A DNA stretch of 64,000 nt from Bactericera cockerelli. Lineage: Eukaryota > Arthropoda > Insecta > Hemiptera > Triozidae. The stretch's first letter is position 1. The number at the start of each line of letters is the position of its first letter. The notes beneath the pieces are model-generated. The model worked only from the letters and a program-made list of their open reading frames with translations. It was not told where the DNA came from and did no database searches. Made by a program: the position numbers and the translations under genes. Shown here piece after piece: positions 52,390 to 64,000 of the stretch. Location: assembly GCA_024516035.1 (NCBI GenBank), contig CM044966.1, positions 4,028,962-4,092,961 on the forward strand. Direction: 5' to 3'.

Positions 52390-55300
52390 CAGGTTTCTCG
52401 GTACAGTAAATAATTTTATGTTCAACGGTTGAGGAGACTAGGAGCTAGGAGAGGTACTGAATGAGAGGGAGGAGAGGGAGAGTTTGATGTATAGGAGGAG
52501 AGGGGAATTTGATGGAAAGGAAGAGAGGGGAAATTCGAAGGCTACTTTGTGGTGGGAGGTGGGGTAGAGAGGGAAATAGAGGGAGAAAATGTTGAAGAGG
52601 GGGTCTATATGTAAGAGAGAAGAGGGAATTTGATGGAAAGGAAGAGAGGGGAATTTGATGCGAGGGAAAAGAGGGGAAATTGGACGGATATTTTGTTGTG
52701 GTGGGGGTAGAGAGGGAAACAGAGGGAGTAAATTTAATGTTGAAGAGGGGGGTTAGATGTAAGAGAGGAGGGGGAATTTGATGCAAGGGAAAAGAGGGGA
52801 AATTCGAAGGCTACTTTGTCGTGGGGGGAGGGGGGGGGGAGGAAGAGAGAGAAAAAATGGAGGGAGTATATGCAAGGGAAGAGAGAGAGAGGAAATTCGG
52901 AGGGGGGCAGGAATAGAGGTGCAGGAGGAAAGTTATGGTAGAGATAAGTGAGAAGGAGAAGAGAGAGAGAGAGAAAATGTTAATGCAAAGATGGGAGAGG
53001 GAGAGAGAGAGAGAGAGAGAGGGAGGGGAGAGATCAGAGAGAGGAGGGAGAGAGAGAGGGAGGAGAGAGAGTCAGAGAGAGAGGGAGATGTTGATGCAAA
53101 GATGGGCGAGGAAGAGAAGAAGAGAGAGAGAGAAAATGTTAATGCAAAGATCTGGGAGAGAGAGAGACAGGGGGAAAAGAGAGAGGGGAGAGAGAGAGAG
53201 AAATAGAGAAAGAGAGAGAGAGGAAATGTTGATGCAAAGATGGGAGAGGAATAAATTTTGGGGTGAAGGAGATGCTTCATGGAGGGAGAGAGATTGGGGG
53301 GGGGGAGAACTTGTAATGGTGATGGTGGTAAGATAAAAGACATAAACCAGGCCACTTCAATGATGATTAGAATGTAATGGGAGGAATTAATTAGTGTTGT
53401 GGAAGCCTGCAAGAGGTATTAAACATGATGTTGTAAGGTTAGTGCCAGCACAGTTAATACTTTGAAACTTGATGTTGTTGTAAGGTTACGGCTATCTCTG
53501 TAAATACTTTCTAGCTTGATGTTGTAAGGTTACTGCTATCTCTGTAAATACTTTCTAACTTGATGATGTAAGGTTTATCTCTGTAAATACTGTCTAACTT
53601 GATGATGCTGTAAGGTTACTGATACCTCTGTAAATACTTTCTAGCTTGATGATGTTGTAAGGTTACTGCTATTTCTGTAAATACTTTCTAGCTTGATGTT
53701 GTTGTAAGGTTACTGCTATCTCTGTAAATACTTTCTAACTTGATGATGTTGTAAGGTTACTGCTATCTCTGTAAATAGTTTCTAGCTTGATGATGATGAT
53801 GTAAGATTACTGCTATCTCTGTAAATACTTTCTAGCTTGATGATGCTGTAAGGTCATTGCTATCTCTGTAAATAGTTTCTAGCTTGATGTTGTAAGGTTA
53901 CTGCTATTTCTGTAAATACTTTCTAGCTTGATGTTGTTGTAAGGTTACTGCTATCTCTGTAAATACTTTCTAGCTTGATGTTGTTGTAAGGTTACTGCTA
54001 TCTCTGTAAATACTTTCTAACTTGATGATGTTGTAAGGTTACTGCTATCTCTGTAAATAGTTTCTAGCTTGATGATGATGATGTAAGGTTACTGCTATCT
54101 CTGTAAATACTTTCTAGCTTGATGATGATGTAAGGTTACTGCTTTCTCTGTAAATAGTTTCTAGCTTGATGTTGTAAGGTTACTGCTATCTCTGTAAATA
54201 TTTTCTAGCTTGATGATGATGTAAGGTTACTGCGATTTCTGTAAATAGTTTCTAGCTTGATGTTGTATAAGGTTACTCCTGCTATCTCTGTAAATATTTT
54301 CTAGCTTGATGTTGTAAGGTTACTGCTATCTCTGTAAATACTTTCTAGCTTGATGTTGTAAGGTTACTGCTATCTCTGTAAATACTTTCTAACTTGATGA
54401 TGTTGTAAGGTTACTGCTATCTCTGTAAATAGTTTCTAGCTTGATGATGATGATGTAAGGTTACTGCTATCTCTGTAAATACTTTCTAGCTTGATGATGA
54501 TGTAAGGTTACTGCTCTCTCTGTAAATAGTTTCTAGCTTGATGTTGTAAGGTTACTGCTATCTCTGTAAATATTTTCTAGCTTGATGATGATGTAAGGTT
54601 ACTGCGATTTCTGTAAATAGTTTCTAGCTTGATGTTGTAAGGTTACTCCTGCTATCTCTGTAAATATTTTCTAGCTTGATGTTGTAAGGTTACTGCTATC
54701 TCTGTAAATACTTTCTAGCTTGATGTTGTAAGGTTACTGCTATCTCTGTAAGTATTTTCTAGCTTGATATTGTAAGGTTACTGCTATCTCTGTAAATAGT
54801 TTCTAACTAGATGTTGTTGTAAGGTTTCTGCTATCTCTGTAAATACTTTCTAAAAGGGAGGATAAATTGTCATGTCTCAACTGGGGTCCGAACCCACGAA
54901 CTCTGTAATCTCTAGCTAAACAGCCTCTACCACCGGTTCTATACCGAGACAGCCAAGTGAGAAAACTTACAGTAAAATTACCTAGAAGTGTTTAGGTGGT
55001 TCATTTGAACCACCTGAGTTGACAGCTTGATTTATATACCTGAAACAGAGAATCAAAGTTTTTATATTAATTTTTTTACCAAGCATTGAACCGACCTCAG
55101 TAGCTTCAACCATAAGGAAGTAGACTTGTAAACCTGAAGATGGTTGGTTCAAGTCTCAAGATTAACACATATTTAGTTTGAGTAAAAAAATGGTGAAGTG
55201 ATAAACAGAAATATATATTTTTTTTTAAGATGATTGTTTCAAATCCTTTTCATATTTCGAAGCCAAGAAACAGGAGCTACTGTAAACGCTTGTGGTTTGT

Positions 55301-55528
55301 GTTGTAGCCTGCCCATCCCGTAGTATGCTTCCCCTCTGATGGGCGAGAAGTGACACAATACTTCTCATTTATGTGCTGGGTCAACACGAGCGCACCGGAA
55401 GGTATCCCTTTCAAACAACTGTAAACAAGACTTGAATACAATTTTTATCGGCGCGGGGGTTTGAACCCAGAACCTTCCGCATTGCAAGCAAGTGTTTAAC
55501 CACTGATAAAATTGTTTTTGGTATCAAG
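52390..55528. repeat. Segmental duplicate, copy B
   Basis: Same order as copy A: TTTCTCGGTACAG start, shorter purine ladder (52440-53320), unique block, 44-bp array (53466-54850), SINE pieces and an S3 SINE (55262-55520). Homology stops near 55530, where LINE-2 begins. Confidence 0.9.
53466..54850. repeat. 44-bp minisatellite, about 31 units
   Basis: Unit CTTGATGTTGTAAGGTTACT, then GCTATCTCTGTAAATACTTTC. Unit length varies by triplets (GAT/GTT insertions). Blocks of several units repeat as a group (53930-54170 resembles 54340-54540). Copy A has only four or five units. Confidence 0.9.
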
Positions 55529-55997
55529 CATTGAATTCAAGTCAACTTCCTACAGTGAAAATTCATTTCTGTGCTCTTAAATAAAATATTTTTTCTTAGT
55601 GTTCCCTATTGAATTTTTTCTTGATTTTTTGCATAGACCAGTTTTTTTGTGAGCTAAATCCGAAAATCTCATCAGATTTAACATTTGATCAATCTAAAAC
55701 GGTTTTTTTAGAGACTTTTTGGTGCGTTTGGTCCGCCAAGTTCATTTTGGCCACTTAATTATTTTATTTGGACAGCATTCACAGATCAGTTTCACGGTCG
55801 GACATTAACGCAATTTTTGTGCGGTCGGAAAATTTGAAAATATCGAAAAGTGTTTATTTTCAATAATATAATTAAATTTTCTTAATTTAATTAAATTTGA
55901 AGTTTTTTTTTCTCTCTCACTCTTTTTCATTTTATTGATTATAATTCTGGCCTTGTTTTATCAACAGTTAACATTTAAATAATTCCTAAATATCATT

Positions 55998-56750
55998 ATG
56001 GGTTCTACTGCTGACAGTGCTGATATATTATCAACTCGTATGTCTGAGTTTGAAAAAAGACTAGAGGACATTAAAAATAATACGAAACTATCTGCGCCTA
56101 TTGACTCCGCTTCTTCACCTCTCATAAGATTGGAATCCGATTTTAATGCCTTCAAACAAAAAGTTGAACTTGATATGCTCAGGATGCAAAACGAAGTTGA
56201 AAAATGTCATGGTAGGATTAATGAACTAGAGCAATATTCGAGGCGGAACTGCTTATTAATCCATGGTGTCCAGAAATCCCACCAAAACCAAGAAAGAGAT
56301 TGTCTCCCCATTGTTCTCGATATTTTTCAAAATATAATGAAAACAACTATTGCTCGTGAAAATATAGATCGAACTCACAGGCTTGGACCACTTAGAAAGA
56401 ATGGTAAGAGTAGACCTATAATAGTAAAATTCACCTCCTACTATTATAGGAGACTTGTATATAACAGCAAAAGGTTATTAAAAGGTAGTGGTCTCTTTGT
56501 GACTGAATCCCTGACCAAGGCCAATTTTCAACTTTTATCAGAAGCTAAGTTGTTATTTTCTAAAGAAAATGCCTGGTCAATAGATGGAAGGATTTTTGTC
56601 AAAATTGACAACCAAAAGCAAGTTATCTCTTCTCTCAAGTCACTGCAATTTCTGCATTCACAACTCAACAGTACTGTTATTGTTAATAATTCTTCTACTC
56701 CAACACCAACTGATACTCCAACACCAACTGTATACTCCAACAACCAATGA
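55998..56750 (+). CDS. LINE-2 ORF1: FP25K-like protein (250 codons to the first stop)
   Basis: ATG 55998 opens a frame with a short coiled coil (about 10-75), the hallmark EQYSRRNCLLIHGVQ at about 75-90, DRTHRLGP and SRPIIVKF, and an FP-like fold to about residue 225. It then enters an 18-bp repeat array. The frame closes at 56750 after a one-base shift in the array, but the original stop was probably TAG at 57511-57513: after the array, coding-like sequence continues in the PTPTD phase. The full protein would have had a long Pro/Thr/Asp tail. Confidence 0.75.
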   Translation: MGSTADSADILSTRMSEFEKRLEDIKNNTKLSAPIDSASSPLIRLESDFNAFKQKVELDMLRMQNEVEKCHGRINELEQYSRRNCLLIHGVQKSHQNQERDCLPIVLDIFQNIMKTTIARENIDRTHRLGPLRKNGKSRPIIVKFTSYYYRRLVYNSKRLLKGSGLFVTESLTKANFQLLSEAKLLFSKENAWSIDGRIFVKIDNQKQVISSLKSLQFLHSQLNSTVIVNNSSTPTPTDTPTPTVYSNNQ

Positions 56751-57331
56751 TATCCAACTACAGAACTGATGTCCAACACCAACGTTATGCTCCAACACCA
56801 ACTGATCTCCAACACCAACTGATGCTCCAACACAATCTGACTCCAACACCAACTGATGCTCCAACACCAACTGATGCTCCAACACCAACTGATGCTCCAA
56901 CACCAACTGATGCTCCAACACCAACTGATGCTCCAACACCAACTGATGCTCCAACACCAACTGATGCTCCAACACCAACTGATACTCCAACACCAACTGA
57001 TGCTCCAACACCAACTGATGCTCCAACACCAACTGATGCTCCAACACCAACTGATGCTCCAACACCAACTGATACTCCAACACCAACTGATGCTCCAACA
57101 CCAACTGATGCTCCAACACCAACTGATGCTCCAACACCAACTGATGCTCCAACACCAACTGATGCTCCAACACCAACTGATCTACTCCCAACACCAACTG
57201 ATGCTCCAACACCAACTGATGCTCCAACACCAACTGATACTCCAACACCAACTGATGCTCCAACACCAACTGATGCTCCAACACCAACTGATGCTCCAAC
57301 ACCAACTGATCTCCAACACCAACTGATGCCA
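56698..57331. repeat. 18-bp coding minisatellite (APTPTD units)
   Basis: About 34 units of CCAACACCAACTGATGCT. One phase gives Ala-Pro-Thr-Pro-Thr-Asp repeats. Single-base changes in unit length near 56735, 56755-56840, 57180 and 57310 move the phase. Long frames on the minus strand (ASVGVG, HQLVLE) are shadows. Confidence 0.9.
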
Positions 57332-57721
57332 GACATTCTGCCGAGGAATCTACCACTCTGATACCCAGCGCTCATACCTCCACTCCTACTCCTACTCCCT
57401 TCACCCCACCCCCGCTTCCCCACACACCTGTGTATCAGCAACATAAGAAGCAGACGAAGAGTGGCTCTAGTTCTCCAAAGATGATTCCCCGATACCATTT
57501 CAGTAGACACTAGAACACTATGTACCTATCATATTTATCCCCCCCCCCCCAATACCATTTCAGAAAACACTTAAATACTATGTACCTATCATATTTAATT
57601 TCCTTTTTTTTTAAGTTTTTTTTTTTATGATACTCATTCATTTTCACCTAAATGGGTAACTAGGTACTAGATCTTTATCATACGATTTTTTTTTATTTTT
57701 ATTTTTTTTATTTTTTTTTAA

Positions 57722-59380
57722 TATACAGGGTGTCCCACCAAACTTGGACACCTCAAATTACTCGGCCCCTGAAAGAGTTTTTGAAAAATAAAAAATCCTA
57801 GGGTACATGGTCTAATTATGCGGTTTCAGTCATGAAACTTTTTTTATACAGGGTGGTTCAAAAGTCAGAAATTGAGGTGTCAACTTTCGATTTTTAAATG
57901 GATCGACCTGAATTTTATTTGATAATTTTACTTCTAAATGGTTACTAAGTACTTTTTTAAACAAAAAAATTACATACAGGGTGGTTTTTTTTCGACCAAT
58001 TTTTTTTCTAAATCTCGAATAACTCAAGTTTGTTTAATTTTTTCGATAACAAGAATAGAGAGTGTTTGTGTGATGAAAACACGCACTTTCAATTGGCATC
58101 AAATTTTTTTATACAGGGTGGTTCACAAGTGAAATAATGACTTGATTTTTTTTAAAACTGAGTTTTTTTAATTTTTTATTTAGGATTAATAATTCTAACT
58201 TAGTTTTACACATTTTTTGTTAGTCATATCGAAAAACAAAACTAAAGTGTTGTACAGGGTGAGACATAATTTTTTTGTGACACCCTGTATATGGGCAGTC
58301 AAAGAGACGTAAAATTAAATATAAAAACTAAATGTGCAAGAAAAACTTCGATTTTTATTTATATAAAAAAGTTATGGTGTTTTAACTAATATTGTCACAT
58401 GGACCACCCTGTAGATATTTTCTTAAAACATCATATGGGTAGTCGAAATTGTCTAAAATTCAACGAGGAGTCCAAATCTGAAAGAAAAAAATTAATTCAA
58501 AAAGCCATTTTCAATTTTGTGTCTACACCTACCTACTTTTTATTTCTAGTTTTAAAATCATTCAGTGTGTACACTAAATTGAAAATGGCTTCAAAATTCG
58601 TGTTTTTTACTTGTTTTTCTCTACGATTCGAAGTCTTCGTTGAATTTTATACAACCTCGAGTACCCACATGATAGTTTAAGAGAATATCTACAGGGTGGT
58701 CCATGTGACAATATTAGTTAAAACATCATAACTTTTTTATATAATTAAAAATCGAAGTTTTTCTTGCACATTTAGTTTTATATTTAATTTTACGTCTCTT
58801 TGACTGCCCATTTACAGGGTGTCACAAAAAAATTATGTCTCACCCTGTACAACACTTTAGTTTTGTTTTTCGATATGACTAACAAAAAATGTGTAAAATT
58901 AGGTTAGAATTATTAAACCCAAATAAAAAATTAAAAAATCTCAGTTTTAAAAAAAATCAAGTCATTATTTCTCTTGTGAACCACCCTGTATAAAAAAAAT
59001 TGATGCCAATTGAAAGTGCGTGTTTTCATTACACAAACACTCTCTATTCTTATTATCGAAAAAATTAAACAAACTTGAGTTATTCGAGATTAAGAAAAAA
59101 AATTGGTCGAAAAAAAACCACCCTGTATGTAAATTTTTTGTTTAAAAAAGTACTTAGTAACCATTTAGAAGTAAAATTATCAAATAAAATTCAGGTCGAT
59201 CCATTTAAAAATCGAAAGTTGACACCTCAATTTCTGACTTTTGAACCACCCTGTATAAAAAAAGTTTCATGACTGAAACCGCATAATTAGACCATGTACC
59301 CTAGGATTTTTTATTTTTCAAAAACTCTTTCAGGGGCCGAGTAATTTGAGGTGTCCAAGTTTGGTGGGACACCCTGTATA
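57722..59380. mobile_element. 1.66-kb foldback element, copy 2 (inside LINE-2)
   Basis: Same ends and modular arms as copy 1; lies between ORF1 and ORF2. Small arm frames of about 65 codons (LTPQFLTFEPPCIKK) recur in all copies but are symmetrical artefacts of the arm. Confidence 0.95.
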
Positions 59381-59643
59381 TATTTTTTTTTTATATATAT
59401 ATATTTATTTTTTCCTGTCTTCTGAGTATCATCTTCAATTGAATTTATTTATATAATCATCTTCATCCCCCTCCCCCTTTTTTCCCCCCTTTCTCTTCAA
59501 TGTTCAGTGATATCTAGTGTACCCATTTAAGCCAAATAGGTATCATCTTTTATATAGATTTGTGTTTCATTGATAAAACAAGGTCACTTGTTTTATATTT
59601 TGTAACACTTCCTATCTAATTTAATTCCCCCCCCCTTTTTTTT

Positions 59644-62590
59644 ATGTCATTTGATAATGATGTGTTTATTTTTCCAGGTAATGTGTATTCGTCAAGTTCT
59701 GATGTCAGTGATTTCCAAGATTCTCAGTCGTCAGATGGTTCTCTTCCATTATCTGCAGCGTTATTGCAACACTTGACCCACTTCTCCGCCTCATTCAGAG
59801 TTGCCCATATTAATGCACAGAGTTTGGTGGGGCATCATGCTGATCTCTTATCCACGTTCAATAATAATTGTTTTCATGCGATTCTCATTTCGAAAACATT
59901 TTTGAAACCCTCCTTACCTGATGTTATTGCTGCTATTCCTGGCTATCAGTTGATAAGAAACGATAGACTTCATTCGGGATGTGGTGGTGTGGGAATCTAC
60001 CTTCGTGACGGCATTGGATATTCTATTATTCAATGTTCTGATCCGAATGTTAAGAACACCATAGAATATATTCTATTGGAAGTTCACTACTGTCACAAGA
60101 AGCTCATGTTGGTTGTTGTTTACAGGCCTCCCAGAGTTGCCTACTCTGATAATCTACATACTCTCCTTAGTACCTATCAGCCTTTCTATGATGATGTCAT
60201 AATTATGGGTGACTTTAATTGCAATCTTGACATAAATAATATTTTATCTAAAAGATTCAAGGATCTAGTAAAATCTGTTGGTTTATCTATTTTGCCTTCC
60301 AACTCTACTTTTCATTTATATAACTACCAGAGTTTGCTAGATTTGGCAATCGTTAAGTCATCTAATAAAGTACAGTATTACGGACAAATCTCCGCGCCTG
60401 GTTTTTCACATCATGATTTAATCTTTATGGCCTACCAATTAGGTAGAGTTAAATATTCTCTTAGAAAAATCAAGTTCAGGGATTTTCGTAATATGAATGT
60501 TGATAATCTGATTAGAGATGCAGAAAGGTGTAATTGGAATTGTTTGACTCAACTGAATGATGTAGACGCCAAAGTTGAAGAATTTACTAATATGATATCT
60601 TCCCTTCTGAACAAGCACGCTCCGTTCAAAAATGCCAAAGTAAAATACCCATCTACACAGTGGCTCACCCCTGAGATATTGAAGCTCATGAAGCAAAGAG
60701 ATCGCGCATTTGTTAAGTACAAGCATTCCCGCTCTCAACATCATTTTGATAAATTTAAAATTTTAAGGAATCGTTGTACTCGATCTGTTCGTGATGCAGG
60801 AGAGCTTTATATATCTGAAGGGATAGCTTCTTGTCGTGATGAGAAATCACTTTGGCAGTTTTTAAGAAGTCTTGGTATTAATGTGGATTCTTCAACTAAA
60901 CATCTTGATCCTCGGTTTAGTTTGGATGATCTCAATACTTTTTTTGTTACACCTCCTGTTAACATTAATCCAACACACAAGCTGAATGTGATTGATTCTA
61001 TTCTGAGACAACCCAACCCAACACATCCAGAGTTTAGTTTTGATGAGATTTCTTGTCAAGATGTTAGACATGCTCTCAGTAGCATAAAGTCTAATGCGTC
61101 TGGTTATGATGGTCTTTCAATTAAGTTTCTGAAAATTATTCTGGATTTCATTGTGATCCCTTTAACCCACATTGTTAATAATTCACTTTCTTCGGGTAAC
61201 TTTCCTACACAATGGAAAATTGGTCGTGTTCTTCCCTTACCCAAAAATTCCAAACCAAAAGGATTAAACAATTTTAGGCCTATATCTCTTCTTCCAGTAC
61301 TATCAAAAGTCCTTGAGAAAATAGTTCATCGTCAAATAATTAATTTTTCCAATTTAAATAATTTGTTTAATCCTTTTCAATCTGGGTTTCGGCCGGGTCA
61401 CAGCACTACAACTGCTCTGATTAAAGTAACTGATGACATACGTAAAAGTATGGACAGTACCAAAGTTACAATTTTGTTACTTTCAGACTTTAGTAAGGCT
61501 TTTGATTCGGTTGATTTTGACATTCTTCTTACCAAACTTTCAAAACATTTCAATTTTTCTCCCATTGTACTTCATTGGTTTAATACCTATTTACGGGGTC
61601 GTCAGCAATTCGTTTTTAATCAAGACTCAACTTCTGGCTTACTATCAATAGTAGCTGGAGTACCTCAAGGCAGTATATTAGGACCTATACTATTTTCAAT
61701 ATTCATTAATGACATATCTTTCGTTTTTAAATACTGTACCTATCATCTTTATGCTGATGACTTACAACTCTACATTGAAACTACTGTGGATAATATCAAC
61801 GAAGCAATCCTCAAGATGAATGAAGATCTTGAAGCTTTGAGAGTCTGGACTTTAAACCATGGCATCATTCCAAATTCTAAAAAGTTTCAATCCATTATAA
61901 TAGGATCTCCACCACTTTTACATCAGGTCGCTCAGTCCCAAATTCCTTCCATTATATTTAATTCTGAGATTATTCCTTTATCATCTACTGTTAAAAATCT
62001 TGGGTTAATTTTTGATGCAGATCTTAAGTGGAATTCTCAAGTTGTTAATATTGGTAAAAAAAGTGTATCGAAAGTTTCATTCTCTGAAACGTTTGCAAAA
62101 GTTTCTGCCTCGTAAGACAAAGCAACTCCTATGCACATCTCTTATATTTCCTTTAATTGAATATGCTGGAACTGCTATGTCAAATATCAATGCGAACCTT
62201 CTTTATAAACTTCAAACGTTACAAAATGCTTGTGTTCGATACATTTTTGGATTGAAGAAATTTGACCATGTTTCACAACATAGGAAAATTCTTCAATGGT
62301 TACCAATCGATAAGAGGTTAGAACACCAGACTTTGTGCTTACTATGGAGAATCATGAAGGAGGCTTCACCTACATATCTTCATTCATCATTTCATACATT
62401 ATCATCATTGCATCATCACAACACACGTTCTACACATCTCATGCTTCCTACTCACCGAACCACTTACATGGGCGAAAGTTTTACAGTCAATGCTGTTAGA
62501 TTATGGAATCAACTGCCTGATGAACTTAGAACTTTGGATAATCGCTTGGCTTTTAAGATCTTGACGAAGATACATTTCTTGGAAAATTAA
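59644..62590 (+). pseudogene. LINE-2 ORF2: endonuclease-reverse transcriptase with one frameshift
   Basis: ATG 59644 starts 823 codons; a one-base shift at the A run 62056-62062 moves the rest to another frame, which runs to TAA at 62588-62590. The endonuclease keeps HINAQS, YRPP and GDFNCNL, but the catalytic Glu of the xETWL motif is Lys (ISKTFL, residue 84) and the SDH motif reads SHH (Asp to His at residue 256). The RT keeps FRPISLL, FSKAFDSV near 615, GVPQGSILGP near 672 and YADD near 703. The C-terminal part has LQNACVRYIFG. Expected to be endonuclease-dead. Confidence 0.85.
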
Positions 62591-62851
62591 CACCCCATCT
62601 CCCCCCTTTTTTTTTTCACTATTTCCCCCTATTCTTTGTATATATTTATTCCTTTTCGTTTCTCTTTTTTTTATGTTTATTGTTTTTTTTTTTTTTTTTT
62701 TTTTTTTCTTTCTTCTATTTTATGCTTTTTTTCTATCTTATATCTCTCACATTATTTTAGTTAGGCTTTTAAAAGGGTTGGGTGGAAGAGATTGCCACAG
62801 GCAATAACCCCGCCCTTTAGGTAGGACGTTTCTCTTTTTTTTTTCGTTCTT

Positions 62852-64000
62852 GTATACAGGGTGTCCCACCAAACTTGGACACCTCAAATTACTCGGCCCC
62901 TGAAAGAGTTTTTGAAAAATAAAAAAATCTAGGGTACATGGTCTAATTATGCGGTTTCAGTCATGAAATTTTTTTTATACAGGGTGGTTCAAAAGTCAGA
63001 AATTGAGGTGTCAACTTTCGATTTTTAAATGGATTGACCTGAATTTTATTTGATGATTTTACTTCTAAATGGTTCTTGAGTACTTTTTTAAACAAAAATT
63101 TTACATACAGGGTGTTTTTTTTTCGACCAATTTTTTTTCTAAATCTCGAATAACTCAACTTTGTTTAATTTTTTCGATAACAAGAATAGAAAGTGTTTGT
63201 GTGATAAAAACACGCACTTTTAATTGGCATCAATTTTTTTTTATACAGGGTGGTTCACAAGTGAAATAATGACTTGATTTTTTTTAAAACTGAGTTTTTT
63301 TATTTTTTTATTTGGGATTAATAATTCTAAGCTAATTTTACACATTTTTTGGTGATCATATCGAAAAACAAAACTAAAGTGTTGTACAGGGTGAGACATA
63401 ATTTTTTTGTGACACCCTGTATATGGGCAGTCAAAAAGACGTAAAATTAAATATAAAGACTAAATGTGCAAGAAAAACTTCGATTTTTAATGATATAAAA
63501 AGTTATGGTGTTTTAACTAATATTGTCATATGGACCACCCCGTAGATATTTTCTTAAAACATCATATGGGTAGTCTTAATTGTCTAAAGTTCAACGAGGA
63601 GTCCAAATCTGAAAGAAAAAAATGAATTCAAAAAGCCATTTTCAATTTTGTGTCTACACCTACCTACTTTTTATTTCAAGTTTTAAAATCATTCAGTGTG
63701 TACACCAAATTGAAAATGGATTCAAATTCGTGTTTTTTACTTGTTTTTTTCCCCACGATTCGAAGTCTTTGTTGAATTTTATACAACCTCGAGTACCCAC
63801 ATGATAGTTTAAGAGAATATCTACAGGGTGGTCCATGCGACAAAATTAGTTAAAACACCATAACTTTTTGATATCATTAAAAATCAAAGTTTTTCTTGTA
63901 CATTTAGTGTTTATATTTAATTTTACATCTTTTTGACTGCCCATATACAGGGTGTCACAAAAAAATTATGTCTCACCCTGTACAACACTTGATTTGTTTT
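62852..64000. mobile_element. 1.66-kb foldback element, copy 3 (truncated by the window end)
   Basis: Begins TATACAGGGTGTCCCACC right after the LINE-2 3' end. The left arm and centre are present and the right arm is cut off at 64000. By comparison with the other copies it should end near 64510. Confidence 0.95.

Larger units (their letters stand above)
55540..62850 (+). mobile_element. LINE-2 of this window: degenerate two-ORF non-LTR retrotransposon
   Basis: The 5' part begins where copy B homology stops. ORF1 at 55998, ORF2 at 59644-62590, and a 3' end with GGTTGGGTGGAAGAG and CCCGCCCTTTAGGTAGGAC near 62775-62826. A foldback (57722-59380) separates the ORFs and another starts at 62852. Same architecture as LINE-1 but a different family. 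Confidence 0.85.

Noticed and set aside
56658..57510. Several long frames on both strands over the 18-bp array
   Set aside because: All come from reading one repeat unit in different phases; only the PTPTD phase joins ORF1 logic.

Overview
The window reads as repeat-dominated insect nuclear DNA, most plausibly from a hemipteran; the species is a guess from repeat style only. It is AT-rich and carries many decayed tRNA-type SINEs, long tandem arrays, purine/pyrimidine tracts, a 100-N scaffold gap (7520-7619) and few host exons. Nothing looks prokaryotic.

Layout. 1-4400: a minus-strand Ty3/gypsy element (part of pol, protease relic, gag, tRNA-Ser primer-binding site, left LTR). 4440-11900: CT/GA tracts, minisatellites, SINEs, a small terminal-inverted-repeat element and a 5'-truncated LINE (10532-11231) with an exact 12-bp target duplication. 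12066-15539: a two-exon gene for a 69-residue secreted protein. Its intron holds a three-level nest: a hAT-like element inside a SINE-like element inside a tRNA-type SINE, with target duplications at the two inner levels. 15740-19530: a SINE graveyard including a 5S-rRNA-derived SINE. 21234-21314: an orphan signal-peptide exon ending in a splice donor. 22400-26200: dispersed repeats, foldback elements and a duplicated terminal exon. 27108-33520: a near-intact two-ORF LINE (LINE-1 below) lodged in a SINE. 33700-39500: minisatellites, purine tracts and a large palindrome. 39500-40300: small secreted or membrane ORFs and a possible terminal exon. 41054-43060: foldback elements ending in TATACAGGGTG. 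46058-48535 and 52390-55528: two copies of one segment whose internal arrays differ greatly in size. 48812-49520: a 38-bp minisatellite grown from inside a dispersed element. 50583-52246, 57722-59380 and 62852 to the end: three copies of a 1.66-kb foldback. 55540-62850: a second, dead LINE (LINE-2) interrupted by one foldback and abutted by another.

How parts relate. The LINEs supply endonuclease and reverse transcriptase; the 3' end of the commonest SINE matches the 3' end of LINE-1, so that LINE is the probable driver of the SINE. The foldbacks share only their outermost bases, which suggests mobilisation in trans by an enzyme not encoded here. Host signals are limited to the small secreted-protein exons and a four-copy terminal exon. 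Similarity statements come from reading motifs by eye; no database search was run.
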